A stretch of DNA of 64,000 nucleotides from Craterostigma plantagineum (GCA_027422505.1 JAPQWV010000367.1:372001-436000); one strand, 5' to 3'; shown: positions 10,978 to 24,914, numbered from the stretch's first letter. Translations and numbers: made by a program. The notes: generated from the letters alone by a model not told the origin.

Positions 10978-12646
10978 ATGAAAGAACAGAACCAAACTGA
11001 CCCAATTGGGCAAAATGCGATTAAGCTCATAAGCAATGCTTGCTTCTCAGTTTTCGTATTCTCAGTTCTCGTCCTCACCGTCGTCGCCATCACCTACCAG
11101 CCGCCCGATCCGTGGGAATCCGCCAGGTCTCTGACTAGGGTTTTCACGGAGGTCGAAAACGCCACCTTTCAGATCGACGCCTCCGTCCTAAAAACCGGCG
11201 AAGATTCAGCCATTACCCCGTCGCCAGCCCCATGGGATCGCAGCTGCCCATCTCCGAGTCCACCATCGTGAAATCGGAGGGAGAAATTCCCGCGGCGAAA
11301 TTGGGCTGTGAGGATTCGTCTGCAGTGAACTGCTCGGATCCAAGGGTTCTGATTGCTATCCAGAGGTTCAATCTGAGGGCTTTTAGGGCGATTTCGTTCT
11401 TCGATTATCAGACCCCCGTCAACGGATCTAAGCCCGACGAGTGCGACGTGGGCTGGAGATTTAGGAACAAGAAGGAGAGATCTGGAGGAAGTATAGGGAT
11501 TTTCGAAGGTTTAAGATTGGGTTTAAGGATGATTGCAGCTACAAGGTTGTTCGGCCCGGGCGCTGGCATTCTGGCCTGAACGCCCGCCCTCAAAGGCCTG
11601 CTGCTGCTGCTAAGGTTGTCCCGACGAAGAACGGTAGGAAAGGTAAGGCCATCGTTCCTACCGTAAGAGACGACGAGATCAACGATACGATCCCAGATTT
11701 GGGGTCAGGCTCGAATTTCAGGGACGGGAAATACCTTTACTACTCTCGGGGAGGAGATTACTGCAAGGGTATGAACCACTATATATGGAGCTTCTTGTGC
11801 GCCCTTGGCGAAGCCCAGTACTTGAACCGGACGTTCGTAATGGATTTGAGCATCTGCCTATCGTCTTCTTACACGAAGAGCAACAAACCCGAGGAAGGAA
11901 AAGACTTTAGGTTCTACTTCGACTTCGAACACCTCAAGGAATCATCTCCCATCGTTGAGGAAGCTGAGTTCGTCAGATCCTGGAGAACCTGGGACAAGAA
12001 TCATCCCAAGAGGAAAATCTCCGTAAAAAAAGTGAAGAATCACAACGTTTCGCCGATGGAGCTGACGAAGGATAAGAGCACGATCATGTGGAGGCAGTTC
12101 GACGGGCCCGAGCCCGAGAATTACTGGTACAGAGTATGCGAAGGCCCGAGCGCCAAGCACATAAGCAGGCCATGGCAGGCCCTGTGGAAATCGAAGAGGC
12201 TCATGAACATAGTCTCTGCAATCAGCGGTAGCATGGACTGGGATTTCGACGCTGTCCACGTAGTTCGAGGGGAGAAGGCCAACGATAAAGAGAGGTGGCC
12301 CCACTTAGACGCCGACACCTCGCCCGATTCTCTCCCCGGAAAACTCCAGGGAAAGATCGAGCCTTGGAGGAACCTCTATGTGGCCACGAACGAGCCTTTC
12401 TACAACTACTTCGATAAGCTGAGGTCACACTATAAGGTTCATCTGCTCGACGATTACGAGCACCTTTGGGGGAATACGAGCGAGTGGTTCAACGAGACGG
12501 TGGCTCTCAACGGTGGTCGAGCCGTCGAGTTCGACGGTTATATGAGGGTCGAGGTGGACACTGAGGTTCTTTATAGGGCGAAGAAGAGAGTGGAGACGTT
12601 CTATGATTTGACCAGCGATTGCAAGGATGGGATTGGCACGTGCTGA
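10978..12646 (+). CDS. Golgi type II membrane protein, O-fucosyltransferase-like plant family (AT2G04280/AT4G12700 type)
   Basis: Single-exon gene. The N-terminus has a short cytosolic stretch and one membrane anchor (residues about 19-40, FSVFVFSVLVLTVVAI), as in Golgi glycosyltransferases. Downstream come NCSDPRVLIAIQRFNLR, DECDVGWRFRNKKERS, YYSRGGDYCKGMNHYIWSFL, GEAQYLNRTFVMDLS, WYRVCEG, WDFDAVHVVRGEKA, NLYVATNEP, VEFDGYMRVEVDTE and the end DCKDGIGTC. This is the plant family often labelled O-fucosyltransferase-like or 'calcium ion binding'; its substrate is not established. The frame slips by one base near 11225-11235 and again at about 11480. Both fit single missing bases and the protein on either side is well conserved, so I read them as sequence errors. 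Confidence 0.82.
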
Positions 12647-13231
12647 AACAGCTGTGTAATAGATCGAAATTCAGAGAATGTTAAGTGTTCTGTGTTTGTG
12701 GTGGGATGTTTCTACGCTGTTCTTCGAAGTGTTCGATCGATGGACCGAGCTTGTGCTTTGGTGGGTTCATTGGTGTGAAATGTTATAAAATGCTAAAGTT
12801 GTGTGCCATATACTTGATATTACCACCCAAGCATGATATTTCAGTGGTTTTGCTCTCTTTAATCCTTTAAACGGTTTCTTTTTCTTTTTCATTTCTTCGA
12901 AGCTCTCAGAATGGTTCTTCTTCACAATTTCTTTGATCGACTAATTCTGTCTTAATTACAAAATACGTCTCCCAAGACATCTCAAGTCTTCATTATATGT
13001 ATATGCTTTTGTAGGTAAGGTTCAAATAATCACATCCATGATACGCACGAGGATAGAAAATTCACATGTAGTAATAACAAAGAGAGGAGACAAATTCAAA
13101 CGCTCACAAAGCACACAGAGAGACAAACAACAACCATCATCCATCCATCAACAGAAGCGAAAGAGAATACGAGCAAAGAAAACACAAAATGTATAGAGCA
13201 GTAAAATACAAACTGACGAAGAAATCTTTCT
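12647..13231. other. convergent 3' flanks of two genes
   Basis: Lies between two genes that face each other, so it holds both 3' UTRs. No other feature recognised. Confidence 0.5.
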
Positions 13232-15278
<2,047 letters not shown>

Positions 15279-15481
15279 TTTCCTCCTCCTTTATCAAACA
15301 ATTATTCCGTCAGATCTTAAATGAACAGGATAAGAAACGCCCAAATCTCTCCTCCCTATCTCTCTCTACCTCTTTGTTGCTGGTGATTGATTGACCTGAA
15401 GCTTGCGATGTTTAACTCCCCTCTCCAATATGAAAATATCTCCTTTTGGAGCGTAATGTGAGCAACTGCTAATAATAGCAC

Positions 15482-15492
15482 TTTATTATATA
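15482..15492 (-). promoter_or_regulatory. possible TATA box of the alpha-tubulin gene
   Basis: On the minus strand TATATAATAAA lies about 205 bp upstream of the ATG, followed by a CT-rich leader. Assigned by motif and position only. Confidence 0.4.
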
Positions 15493-15513
15493 TGTGTGTT
15501 TGACGGGAAATAG

Positions 15514-15608
15514 AAAAAAAAAAAAAAAAGGTACAACTAAGACATAATTTCTAAATAATTTATATATAATAAGACTAAAAAAGAAAAAAAAAAAAAAAAA
15601 AAAAAAAA
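15514..15608. repeat. poly(A) tracts
   Basis: Two A runs, 16 bases at 15514-15529 and 25 bases at 15584-15608, upstream of the tubulin promoter. Run lengths of this size are often unreliable in assemblies. Confidence 0.8.
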
Positions 15609-16647
15609 GAGTGAAGTGGGTGAAAATTAAAATGGAAATTCCATAAATGGCCGCCATTTGGGACAACTCATATTGGGCCCCACATGTTATCATCTACGAG
15701 TTGGCTTTCGCACACCACCGACGGTCCGTTATTACCAAAGTGCCCCTCACCTTCAAAATGCCCCTCGCCTTGTCGTCAACTATCACACATTTTCCTTAGC
15801 TATGTGTTGTTAAATAAAAGAGGTATCCATATGATTAAATGATATTTATAATGATGTTGCAATATGTAACTAATTAATATGATATTATTAACCATGATTC
15901 ATCTGTGAACATTAGAGAAACTGCAATTATTTTTTATAAGGTGGGACACAGCCAAGGCTTCTTAGTTGGCTCTGCACGTGCTCTTATTCTTCTTTTGTAA
16001 CACTATAGTGTAAATTCGAGGATGTCACTTAAAATTGACACAAGATAATGATAATAACAAACAATAAATCAGTTTTGTAAAAAAATCCATGAGATTTATA
16101 GCACACAATTTGATGGTAGTCTATTGTGACTAAGTTCAGCTTAATGCTGAACCTTAACGGTGGCTAATGGTACGAGACTAATAAATCCTCTTGACAACAC
16201 AACATCTATAATAGAAAGTCAATAGTTCAAATAAAATCGTACCATCATCTATTACAAACTAAATTCTCATTTGTCCGAGCAGTGGACTTGAAAACTTGCT
16301 ATATATGAGTTTTGGGCTACTATTGGGCTTAGCCTAAGCCTAACATATATTGGATATGATACCAAGATGGGCCTAAAATAAATTACTGAATAACGTATCG
16401 TTGCAAATTGTGAGTTGCTCGTCCTCCCATCTGAGTTATGATTTTGCTTTTCCTCTTATTCTTTTTTCTTAAAAAGAAAAAGAATTAGTTAGTTGAGCTT
16501 CGAAAATAGGTACCATCCATCATAAATGAATTGCTTGCAAGCTAGAAAAGCGTGGTCCCGGTTATTTTTCTTCTTTTATCTTTTTGTTTATAATATATAT
16601 TAATGTAGTTTGCATCGCTAATATTACGTGATCGTTCATCTAAATAT
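15609..16647. other. intergenic DNA upstream of tubulin
   Basis: Non-coding AT-rich sequence up to the target duplication of a large transposon. No gene recognised. Confidence 0.4.
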
Positions 16648-16891
16648 AGATTTCTTCGGGGAGTTACTATTTACCGCCCCCTTTTTACTAGTTACCGCCC
16701 CCTAAAGTGCTGAAAAAAGACATTTTTGCCCTTATGATATTTAAATCAATTTAAAAAGAAAAAACTAACTAAATATATAATTCTGGTACGAAAATACCGA
16801 AAACTACATACACAAATAAATTTCGAACGATCGATCGATAAGGAAATTCGAACGAAATTTTCGACGGGGCCTTGTGCGGGCCGAACTGGAA

Positions 16892-17032
16892 TTCGGCCCG
16901 CACAAGGCCCGACCGAAATTCCAGTTCGGCCCGCACAAGGCCCGACCGAAAATGTTGTTCGGCCCGCACAAGGCCCGACCGAAATTCCAGTTCGGCCCGC
17001 ACAAGGCCCGACCGAAAATCGAGTTCGGCCCA
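16892..17032. repeat. GC-rich tandem repeat of about 33-34 bp inside the foldback element
   Basis: Four successive units built on TTCGGCCCGCACAAGGCCCG plus ACCGAAA and a variable spacer (ATTCCAG or ATGTTG types). Unit length divisible or nearly so by three gives long artificial frames on both strands; these are not proteins. Confidence 0.85.
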
Positions 17033-17214
17033 CCAGATCCGATTTTTCAATTTTTCGTTTTTTATTTTTTATTGTAATTATAAAAACTAAACATATATAG
17101 TAGTATTTATGGATTGAACTCATGACCCCTACTTGATAAAGAAAGTACTTATCCATTGGACTACATAGCTTTTATTAACAACTATGAATATATAAAATAT
17201 ATAACGAAAATATA

Positions 17215-18250
17215 ACCAATTAAATAATCGAATAAATAATACAAAATAATCCAAATTAAATAATCTAATTAAATAATCCAATTAAATAATCGAATTAAAT
17301 AATACAAAATAATCCAATCAAATAATCTAATTAAATAATCGAATTAAATAATACAAAATAATCCAATTAAATAATCTAATAAAATAATCCAATTAAATAA
17401 TCTAATTAAATAATGAATTAAATAATACAAAATAATCCAATTAAATAATCTAATTAAATAATCCAATTAAATAAATCTAATTAAATAATCGAATTAAATA
17501 ATACAAAATAATCCAATCAAATAATCTAAATTAAATAATCGAATTAAATAATCCAATTAAATAATCCAATTAAATAATCTGATTAAATAATCCAATTAAA
17601 TAATTGAATTAAATAATCCAATTAAATAATCTGATTAAATAATCCAATTAAATAATCCAATTAAATAATCAAAATAAATAATCCAATTAAATAATCCCTT
17701 AAATAAGTTCACGTGTTACATCTTAGTCGACGAAATGACCTCTGAATCATCTATTGCAGGCTTGCTCGATGTCACCTAATGCAAGAATGGCAAGAATCGC
17801 ATCACTCGAAAGCATGCACACCATATCATCGAGCTCGCTTGTTTTGATGGCTTTGCAGCTCTCAAAACCGAAAAAAAGAGTGTTACGGCGGCGCGAAGAG
17901 CAGGGGAGCCCGAGGACCCCACACGTGTTGTGTAGCAACAAGGCACACACAATCGAGCCGCCAGCTTGACCTCACTATTGAGCATCCAATAAATAATCTA
18001 ATTAAATAATCCAATTAAATAATCCAATTAAATAATTAATTACATAATCAATTAAATAATACCAATAAATAATCCAAATAAATAAACCAAATAAATACTA
18101 TAAATAAAATATACAAATAAATAATCCAAATAAATAATCCAACTAAATAATACAAATAAATAATACAAATAAATAATCCAAATAAATAATATAAATAAAT
18201 AATCCAAATAAATAATATAAATAAAATATACAAATAAATAAAAAAAAATA
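17215..18250. repeat. AT-rich tandem array of the AATAATCCAATTAA type, split by a unique insert
   Basis: Degenerate units of about 13-15 bp (AATAATCCAATTAA, AATAATCTAATTAA, AATAATCGAATTAA) fill 17215-17700 and resume at 17985 as AATAATCCAAATAA units to about 18250. Unique DNA at 17705-17980 interrupts the array. Array length in the assembly may not be reliable. Confidence 0.85.
17737..17885 (+). pseudogene. captured fragment of a kinesin-4 (FRA1/KIN-4) gene
   Basis: Inside the AT-rich array, the plus strand reads SPNARMARIASLESM then ISSSSLVLMALQLS, preceded by a splice-acceptor-like CTATTGCAG. This closely matches my memory of the coiled-coil region of plant KIN-4A (an NARMARI-SLENM, SISSNSLVAMASQLSEAEE type segment). 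Downstream the similarity is lost and stops appear, so it is non-functional as a kinesin. Gene fragments, introns included, inside Mutator-like ends are known as Pack-MULEs. The family match is from memory and needs a search. Confidence 0.5.
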
Positions 18251-18299
18251 AAAAAATAAAAATAAAAAATAAAAAATTAAAAAAAAAAATTAAAATTGC

Positions 18300-18570
18300 A
18301 ACCGAAATGGAATTTCGGCTGCCGTAAGAGGTGACCGAAATCGAAATCAGATTTCGGTCACCTATACGGGAACCGAAATCCCGTTTCGGCCGCGGCCGTC
18401 CCGACCGAATTAAAATTTGGTTCCGCCAGCGTCGGACGAACAATATTTTCGGTCACCTACAAGGGTGACCGAAACGTAATTTCGGTCGCCACAATGGGTG
18501 ATCGAAATTGTTGTTCGGTCACCCCTTGTGTGGACCGAAATTATGTTTCGGTCGGGCCTAATTTTTCGAT
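18300..18570. repeat. short palindromic GACCGAAA / TTTCGGTC units in the right arm
   Basis: Alternating ACCGAAA and TTTCGGTC words spaced 20-30 bp apart make a chain of potential hairpins. The same ACCGAAA core is used in the 33-bp tandem repeat of the left half, so the two halves of the element share sequence vocabulary. Confidence 0.6.
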
Positions 18571-18878
18571 CGGATCCGATCGATGTTCGATAATTCGCGT
18601 GTATATTGACGAAATTTACGAGAATTTGCTTACCATCCATCCCAAAAGACCTTTTCTTTGACCTTTCCATTTCCCAAATAGACGATCATTGCGATTTCAT
18701 TTTTTTTATGTTATGTTTGACTCTGATTTGGATGTGTGATTGCGATATTGAAAGTGTTGTATGGAAATGAATTTTAAATAGAAATTTAAATTCAAAAGGG
18801 CAAAAACGTCTTTTTCTAGCCCTTTAGGGGTGCGGTGACTAGGAAAAAGGGGGCGGTGAATAGCAATCCAGATTTCTT

Positions 18879-19296
18879 TTCTTATTTGTTTCATTATCAC
18901 GTGATTTATTGACTTGTTCTCTTGTAATCTTAATTTTGGGAATATTTTTGGAAAAAAACATAAAATATGAATGAATCCGAAAATTATCGAAATGGCATGA
19001 ATAAGAATATTAGAGATCCTCCAATAAAATTGAAGAGAAACACAAATAGTAGCATAGCAATGAATGAAATGTCCCAAACCACTCATATTCTGAATAAACA
19101 GTTGGCCGATGATATCACAAATACGATAATATTACAAAAGAAAATATATATTACTAACAATGCAAGTAAAGCAAAGAAACCCTCGTTTGTTCGCTACACA
19201 CACACACACACTCTCTGTCGCTCTCTCTAAGAACCTAGGGAGAAGGGAAATAGCCGCAGATCGAACGGATCTTACTGAACGAAAGGAAAAAGAGAA
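18879..19296 (+). promoter_or_regulatory. upstream region and leader of DTC
   Basis: Begins right after the transposon target duplication, so a 2.2 kb element sits about 420 bp upstream of the DTC start codon. It includes a short CA run and CT-rich stretch at 19197-19229 that probably belongs to the leader. Confidence 0.4.
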
Positions 19297-21360
19297 ATGG
19301 CAGAGCAGAAGCCTAAATCAGGTGTGTGGCCTACGGTGAAACCCTTCGTCAATGGTGGTGCATCGGGTATGCTTGCGACATGTGTTATTCAGCCCATCGA
19401 TATGATCAAGGTATCATTCAGTTCAGTCATATGTATTGTTTTTTCTCCTATTTCATCGGATGGAATTGGTTTGATGCTGGTTGAACGCTTCTGCTGTTGT
19501 GGCGAATTCGTTTGTGTTTCTCCTTTGTGCTGATTTTCAATTTGCGACTGTAATCTGTTTCGCTATGCTCTAAACTGATTCCTTTTTGGAAGGCCTCAGT
19601 GTCTTAAATCGAGATCTCTGCTTCTTTGAAGATCTCCCAAGTTGTCCAATGCTTCTAGTGGTTATTGTAGATCTAGATTCCGATGCTTGAGATTGAAAAA
19701 CGAAACGATGCTGTTCCATTGACCTGTCTTAATATCAACGCATTTCTCGCTGATTCGAGAAATCGATCTTTACTGATATCAGTATGTGTAGTTCTTTATT
19801 AATTTGTTGATGTTGAAATAGGTATCCTTAACGCCAGATTCTGGAGTTTATGATATATCTTTTAACGAGTTTGAAGGCGTCTAGGTTATTTATCTGTGAT
19901 TTATCGTGTGATTCAGGTGAGGATACAGCTGGGTCAGGGATCAGCTGGTGTGGTGACCAAGACCATGCTTAAGAATGAGGGTATTGGTGCCTTTTACAAG
20001 GTCTGTTTAGCAGGAGTTGAATTTAATTATCCAATTCGATTGTCTATATTCTCTGTTGATCACCTATCTGAGGATTGTGAATAACTTTCTTGAGAAACAA
20101 TATTTAGTATATCACGATCAACATGCATTGTGTAAGAGCTACTAATGTCTTTGAAACTACTTCTTACATGGTTTGTGTTTGTTTACAGGGTTTGTCTGCT
20201 GGTCTTCTTAGACAAGCTACGTATACTACTGCTCGACTTGGTCATTTAAGTAAGTGCTTCTCTTGCTAGAAATTTTCAAAGTTATAATTGCCGGCTAAGT
20301 GTTTTTGTGTGTGAATTCATCCCTGAATTTCTGTCAATGCTAATTATGTGAAGCTTGGAGCATGCATCAACATAAGATTTTTTTTGCCTTATGGATAAGA
20401 AAAAACTCAACCCATTATGTCGTACAACTTTGCTTTATTGGCTCCACGAATTTAGAACGAATATTAAGTTTTGAGATATGATCTTACCACGACTCTATGC
20501 TATTTCAATTCTGACAAACTCACATCTCCTTCAGGATTCTGACAAACAAGGCCATAGAGGCCAACGATGGGAAGCCTTACCGTTATATCAGAAGGCTCTT
20601 TGTGGGCTAACCGCCGGAGCAATCGGAGCATCCGTTGGCAGCCCAGCAGATTTAGCACTCATTCGTATGCAAGCCGATGCAACGTTGCCCCTCGCCCAGC
20701 GCAGAAACTACACGAATGCCTTCCATGCACTTTATCGCATCACTGCTGACGAAGGCATCTTGGCCCTTTGGAAAGGTGCGGGTCCACTGTGGTCAGAGCC
20801 ATGGCGCTCAACATGGGAATGCTCGCTTCTTACGACCAAAGCGTCGAGTTCTGCAAGGACTCTCTTGGCTTTGGTGAGGCTGCTACAGTGTTAGGTGAGT
20901 TGAGAGTTGCGATTCTTGGCCTTGATTTACCGATTATCTCTATGACCAATGTGTAACATTTGTTTTTGTTTTCCCTTTCTTCTTAGGGGCGAGCACGGTG
21001 TCGGGTTTCTTTGCTGCGGCTTGTAGTTTGCCCTTTGACTACGTGAAAACACAGATTCAGAAAATGCAGCCTGATGCTGAAGGGAAGTATCCCTACACTG
21101 GTTCGTTCGATTGTGCTATGAAAACTCTCAAATCGGGTGGGCCCTTTAAGTTCTACACAGGATTTCCCGTCTACTGTGTTAGAATCGCACCTCATGTCAT
21201 GGTACCCACATACTCTCTCTCTCCCTCTCCCTCTCCCCTCTCTCTCTCTCTCAGCTACACACACACATTTTACTTAATTTAAGGATCTGTGTGTTTGTTG
21301 CAGATGACATGGATATTCCTGAACCAAATCCAGAAGATTGAGAAGTCCGTCGGACTGTGA
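19297..21360 (+). CDS. DTC: mitochondrial dicarboxylate/tricarboxylate carrier
   Basis: Exons: 19297-19410, 19917-20000, 20189-20249, 20535-20894, 20987-21201 and 21304-21360. A mitochondrial carrier family protein with three repeats, each with the carrier motif: PIDMIKVRIQ, SPADLALIRMQ and PFDYVKTQIQKMQP. Other family landmarks are LGQGSAGVVTKTM, LAQRRNYTNAFHAL, RAMALNMGMLASYDQS and the end MTWIFLNQIQKIEK. Plant DTC exchanges malate, oxoglutarate and citrate across the inner membrane. Three single bases seem missing: one T at the end of exon 3 (near 20247), one T near 20577 and one C near 20782, each in a short homopolymer. With them counted the length is about 297 residues, as expected. I read these as sequence errors. 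Confidence 0.9.
21208..21269 (+). repeat. (CT)n/(CA)n microsatellite in DTC intron 5
   Basis: CTCTCTCTCCCTCTCCC-type pyrimidine run followed by a CA run, inside the last intron of DTC. Confidence 0.8.
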
Positions 21361-22528
21361 TGGGACGAAGCTGGTTCTTTCTAGTACATTGGGAGGGAAG
21401 TTGAACTTTCTGATTTTGATCGTAATAATGGAAGTTTGAAAACTCATTCATGCTATGTGTTGCCATTTTAATAACTCCTTTGGTACAAGATTCTTGAAAT
21501 GATGATTGATCTGAATACAGAGACTAAAGACTAGGTTTGGGGACTTCTTCCTCTTCAGCCTTGACCTTATTTTTGTCCAAGTCCACTCTCGGATTTTGGA
21601 ATTAGAACATGATAATTATTCCATGCTACGCTGCTTATTGAGACTGTTCTTATTTTCTTTACAATCTAACGATTATTATGATATATTCTCTCTCTCTCTT
21701 TTTTTCTTTTTCATGAGTTGTTATCATATTGGTAAGCAGCTTTTATTTTGATATAAATAGTCCCATAGAATTCACTAGGTGGTCGTATCTGGCCAGGCAT
21801 TCGTTTGTCCATCTGAGGTTTTTTTTCCATAGTTGGTGGGGGAAAATTGCAGTATTGGAATAAATTAATAAATACATAATGAATAAGATCGATATTATTA
21901 AGTGACATCTACAACTTTGCCATTGGTTGTATGTAAATAAATTCACACTTCGATCAAACGACTCCGAGTTGTATAAGGTGGCCAACAATGGGGCGCGTGC
22001 ATCTAACTTTTGAGTTAATTACAATAGGTCCTTTTAGTTGTGAACTTTAATTGCCACCTGCTCTCGGTGAAATTGAACATGCTAATAGTCAAATGACAAA
22101 TTGCTTATGTGTTGTTTCCTATGATACCAAATCTGATGCATGTATCATGTACGAATGTATTAGATAAACCAAGGGCAATATGGTCCCAAAACAATTAGGA
22201 GTTAAATGATACGTACTGTAAAGTTGTGGGTTGAAATGTTATATTATGCATAGTTAGGGGTTGATCATGAATGTAATGAAGGAGAGATAAAAGTAGGAAA
22301 GCAGCGTTGCGTTGCATACACCATAGAGTAATATCTTACGATAATATATATTAATTAATTTATAATAATAAAAAGACAAAAGGGATTTCCGCAATCATCA
22401 GATTACAAAATTTATTGTACAATTTTGATCTATAGGGTTTTGTCCCTTTTTTTTCTTCTGTCCATAAATTTTGTATCTAAGAAGCTTTGACATCGTTGGT
22501 GGAAGCTGCTGCGTATGGAGGTTCGATT
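21361..22528. other. intergenic: DTC 3' flank and APRL promoter
   Basis: AT-rich non-coding sequence. No recognised repeat, RNA gene or credible open frame. Confidence 0.45.
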
Positions 22529-24914
22529 ATGCGGAAATTGTTGTGCGTCTGTGTGGTGTGCCTGTCGGTCTCGTCGGCGACATCGTTTTGCGAAGCTGAT
22601 TTCAAAGGCTTTATGTACGATCTCAATTCTCAGTGCCCATCGTCGGTTCGCTTTTCTAATTTCCCAACACAGGTAATTGCTTCTGTTTCTTTATCATATT
22701 TTTTTTTTCTTCCTCCGTGTATTCATTTCCTCCAAACATATGTCAACCTGTTGTTGATGAGAAAAAATTGTTGCCTTTTGCTTCTGATTTACATGGATGG
22801 ATGTATTAGCTTGTTGGAGAGATCAGAGATATGGTTACCTCTGCTTTGTTTTGACCATTTGTTTTTGGATCTGAAGTCGCTTTGGTTTTCGTATATGTTG
22901 GGTTAAAACAGGTCAATTTGTTGATGAAGTGAAGGTACTTGGATATTTTTTTCTGCCATTTTAAATGTACGAAGCAACTTTGAAATTTCAATTGATGTTA
23001 GATTAATTGATTCGGGTGAATGGTTTGAGGGAGGTGGCTGATCGAATAGTAGCATATTGTCCCAAACCTGAAAAACCGGTTTAACTGCTACTTTATCATT
23101 CCGAAATACGTTAGAAATTTGCTGATATGTCTATTAGGAATCTCTAGTTAATGTCAATCAAGTGATCATGTGTATTTATCGGACCGAGGAGACACGTAGC
23201 ATGAGTAAGCTTCATAATATCCGTAACCTTATGCAAGAGTAAGGTATTTTGTCCTATAGTAGCTTTACAAGACTCTTGCCCAATAGTAATTTATTGGAAC
23301 GATGGAAGACTATTTCTGAGGTTTCCCCCTCATATAATGGTATCCATAATGACTGAAAATAAATGCTAACCACAAATTTAGGAAACGTCAATAAAAATGC
23401 TTTTCGAAATTTGGCTTACACCATTAGATCACAACTCCATAGAAATCATTGATTTGATCTTGACTGGACTAGTAAATTATTTTACGCAATAAAATAGACG
23501 TTTGCAACTGCAATGTGTCCAGAAGATTTATGCTAAGACCTATTCCTATAACTGTGTTTTAGTTTTGCTTTTGCGTCCATGTTGCCAATATGTAAATGCT
23601 GCTGCATCCATTTGAAGTACATGCTTTCAATTGGTTTAGAAAATTTAAATCTTAGACAGCTGTAGTAATGCTCTGTGCGTGGTTTGCTACCAACTCTATC
23701 GATTATCGAGGATTGCACGGATTGTGTTAATGAAAAGTTTGTGATATGCCTTTTTTCATGGAATAATTTGTCGAATGGATGAAGATACTTGCCTTTCGTT
23801 TTCATTCTGCGAGTTAGACTAATACAATTGTTGGGCTCTCTTATACATTTCATCTAATTGGTTTATAGGTGGATGGAAACTCGTTCGAAAATGCTGTAAC
23901 CTCTAGTCAGAAAAACGAGTACATTGCGGTTCTCTTTTATGCTTCGTGGTGTCCATTCTCGAGCATATTTCAGTCCAAGTTCTCTACTCTCAGTTCCATG
24001 TACCCACAAATCACACATATGAAGATCGAACAATCCTCTGCCATGCCCAGGTACTGTATGTGTTCCCTCCATCTATGTGGGCGGACCCCTTTTATTTAAA
24101 CATGGTATTTACGCTAGAGTTCTATTTATCGTCAGAACTTCCAATTTGACTGTATTATGCTAACTACATTTTACGCATCGGAAGAATGTTAGCCAGCTTG
24201 TGAAAGGCATAATTTTCATCTGGGTTTGGTATGTGAAACAGTTAAATCTTATTAATGAATCTTCTTTTGTCACATTTTTCCAGTCTTTTCTCTAGATATG
24301 GAGTCCACACGGTGCCATCTCTAGTAATAGTGAATCAGTCTATGATAACGAAATATCACGGGCGCAAAGACCTCCCATCGCTTAGAGCTTTCTACAAAAG
24401 AGCTACTGGTAATATACTTTTTCTATTCGCTATATTTCGTAATTTTTCCGTCTGATCGTTTAATCCACAACTGTTATCTTCTTAAGGCTTGGATCCAATG
24501 GTAGACATTGTTGAAGAAATACCAAGCAATCGAAACGGGGGCGAATATAATAGCTATCAGCTACCATGGACAACGGAAACATTCTCAAGGGAACCTTACC
24601 TCTTTTTTTCCATATTGTTCGTCCTTCTGAGGGCAATTCTGTACTTCTACCCGAAGATTGCATCGTCAATCGTTTCCCTATGGACATCGTATATCCCACA
24701 TCTAAATCTTGTGATTTTCTGCGAGTCGAAGCAGCTCTTAGCGCACGTTCTTCACCTCATCGATGTCAAGAGATTATGGAGCGAGCTAAAGATTTGTAAG
24801 AATAGGAACTTCCATGTAAGGGCGAGCAATGCTCGTGCTTGGGCATCGTCGCTGGCCTCAGTCTCGCTGGGCGAGACGTCCTCGTCGAGGGTATTTTCGT
24901 CAAAGGACTTGTGA
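22529..24914 (+). CDS. APRL: 5'-adenylylsulfate reductase-like (APRL) thioredoxin-fold membrane protein
   Basis: Exons: 22529-22672, 23869-24050, 24284-24408 and 24487-24914; 879 bp, 292 residues, frame intact. The start at MRKLLCVCVVCLSVSS gives a clean signal peptide; an in-frame ATG at 22487 would add 14 residues in front of it. The thioredoxin-like domain (residues about 49-150) has FYASWCPFSSIFQSKF, with a WCPFS site at 75-79: one Cys only, so it is unlikely to act as a CxxC disulfide reductase. It also has GVHTVPSLVIVN. A membrane segment follows at about 188-206 (YLFFSILFVLLRAILYF). This architecture (signal peptide, thioredoxin fold, C-terminal anchor) is that of plant APR-like proteins, which lack the reductase domain of true APRs. 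Their function is poorly known. Intron 1 is about 1.2 kb. Confidence 0.85.

Larger units (their letters stand above)
16657..18869. mobile_element. Mutator-like foldback element, 2.2 kb, with exact 9-bp target duplication
   Basis: Flanked by a perfect 9-bp direct repeat AGATTTCTT (16648-16656 and 18870-18878), the target duplication size of the Mutator superfamily. The left end reads GAGTTACTATTTACCGCCCCC and the right end, reverse-complemented, ATTGCTATTCACCGCCCCC. Inverted similarity then extends inward through 'gggcaaaaatgtctttt', a stretch with TTAAATT, and a TTCGAACGATCGATC block. The interior holds GC-rich tandem repeats, long AATAATCCAATTAA-type tandem repeats, and a unique insert that looks like captured gene DNA. 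No transposase was seen, so the element is non-autonomous. A second, smaller member lies at 46226-47095. Confidence 0.8.

Noticed and set aside
16746..17156. Minus- and plus-strand frames rich in GPCAGRT or ARTRPDRN repeats
   Set aside because: They read through the 33-34 bp tandem repeat inside a transposon; the open frames follow from the repeat and occur on both strands.
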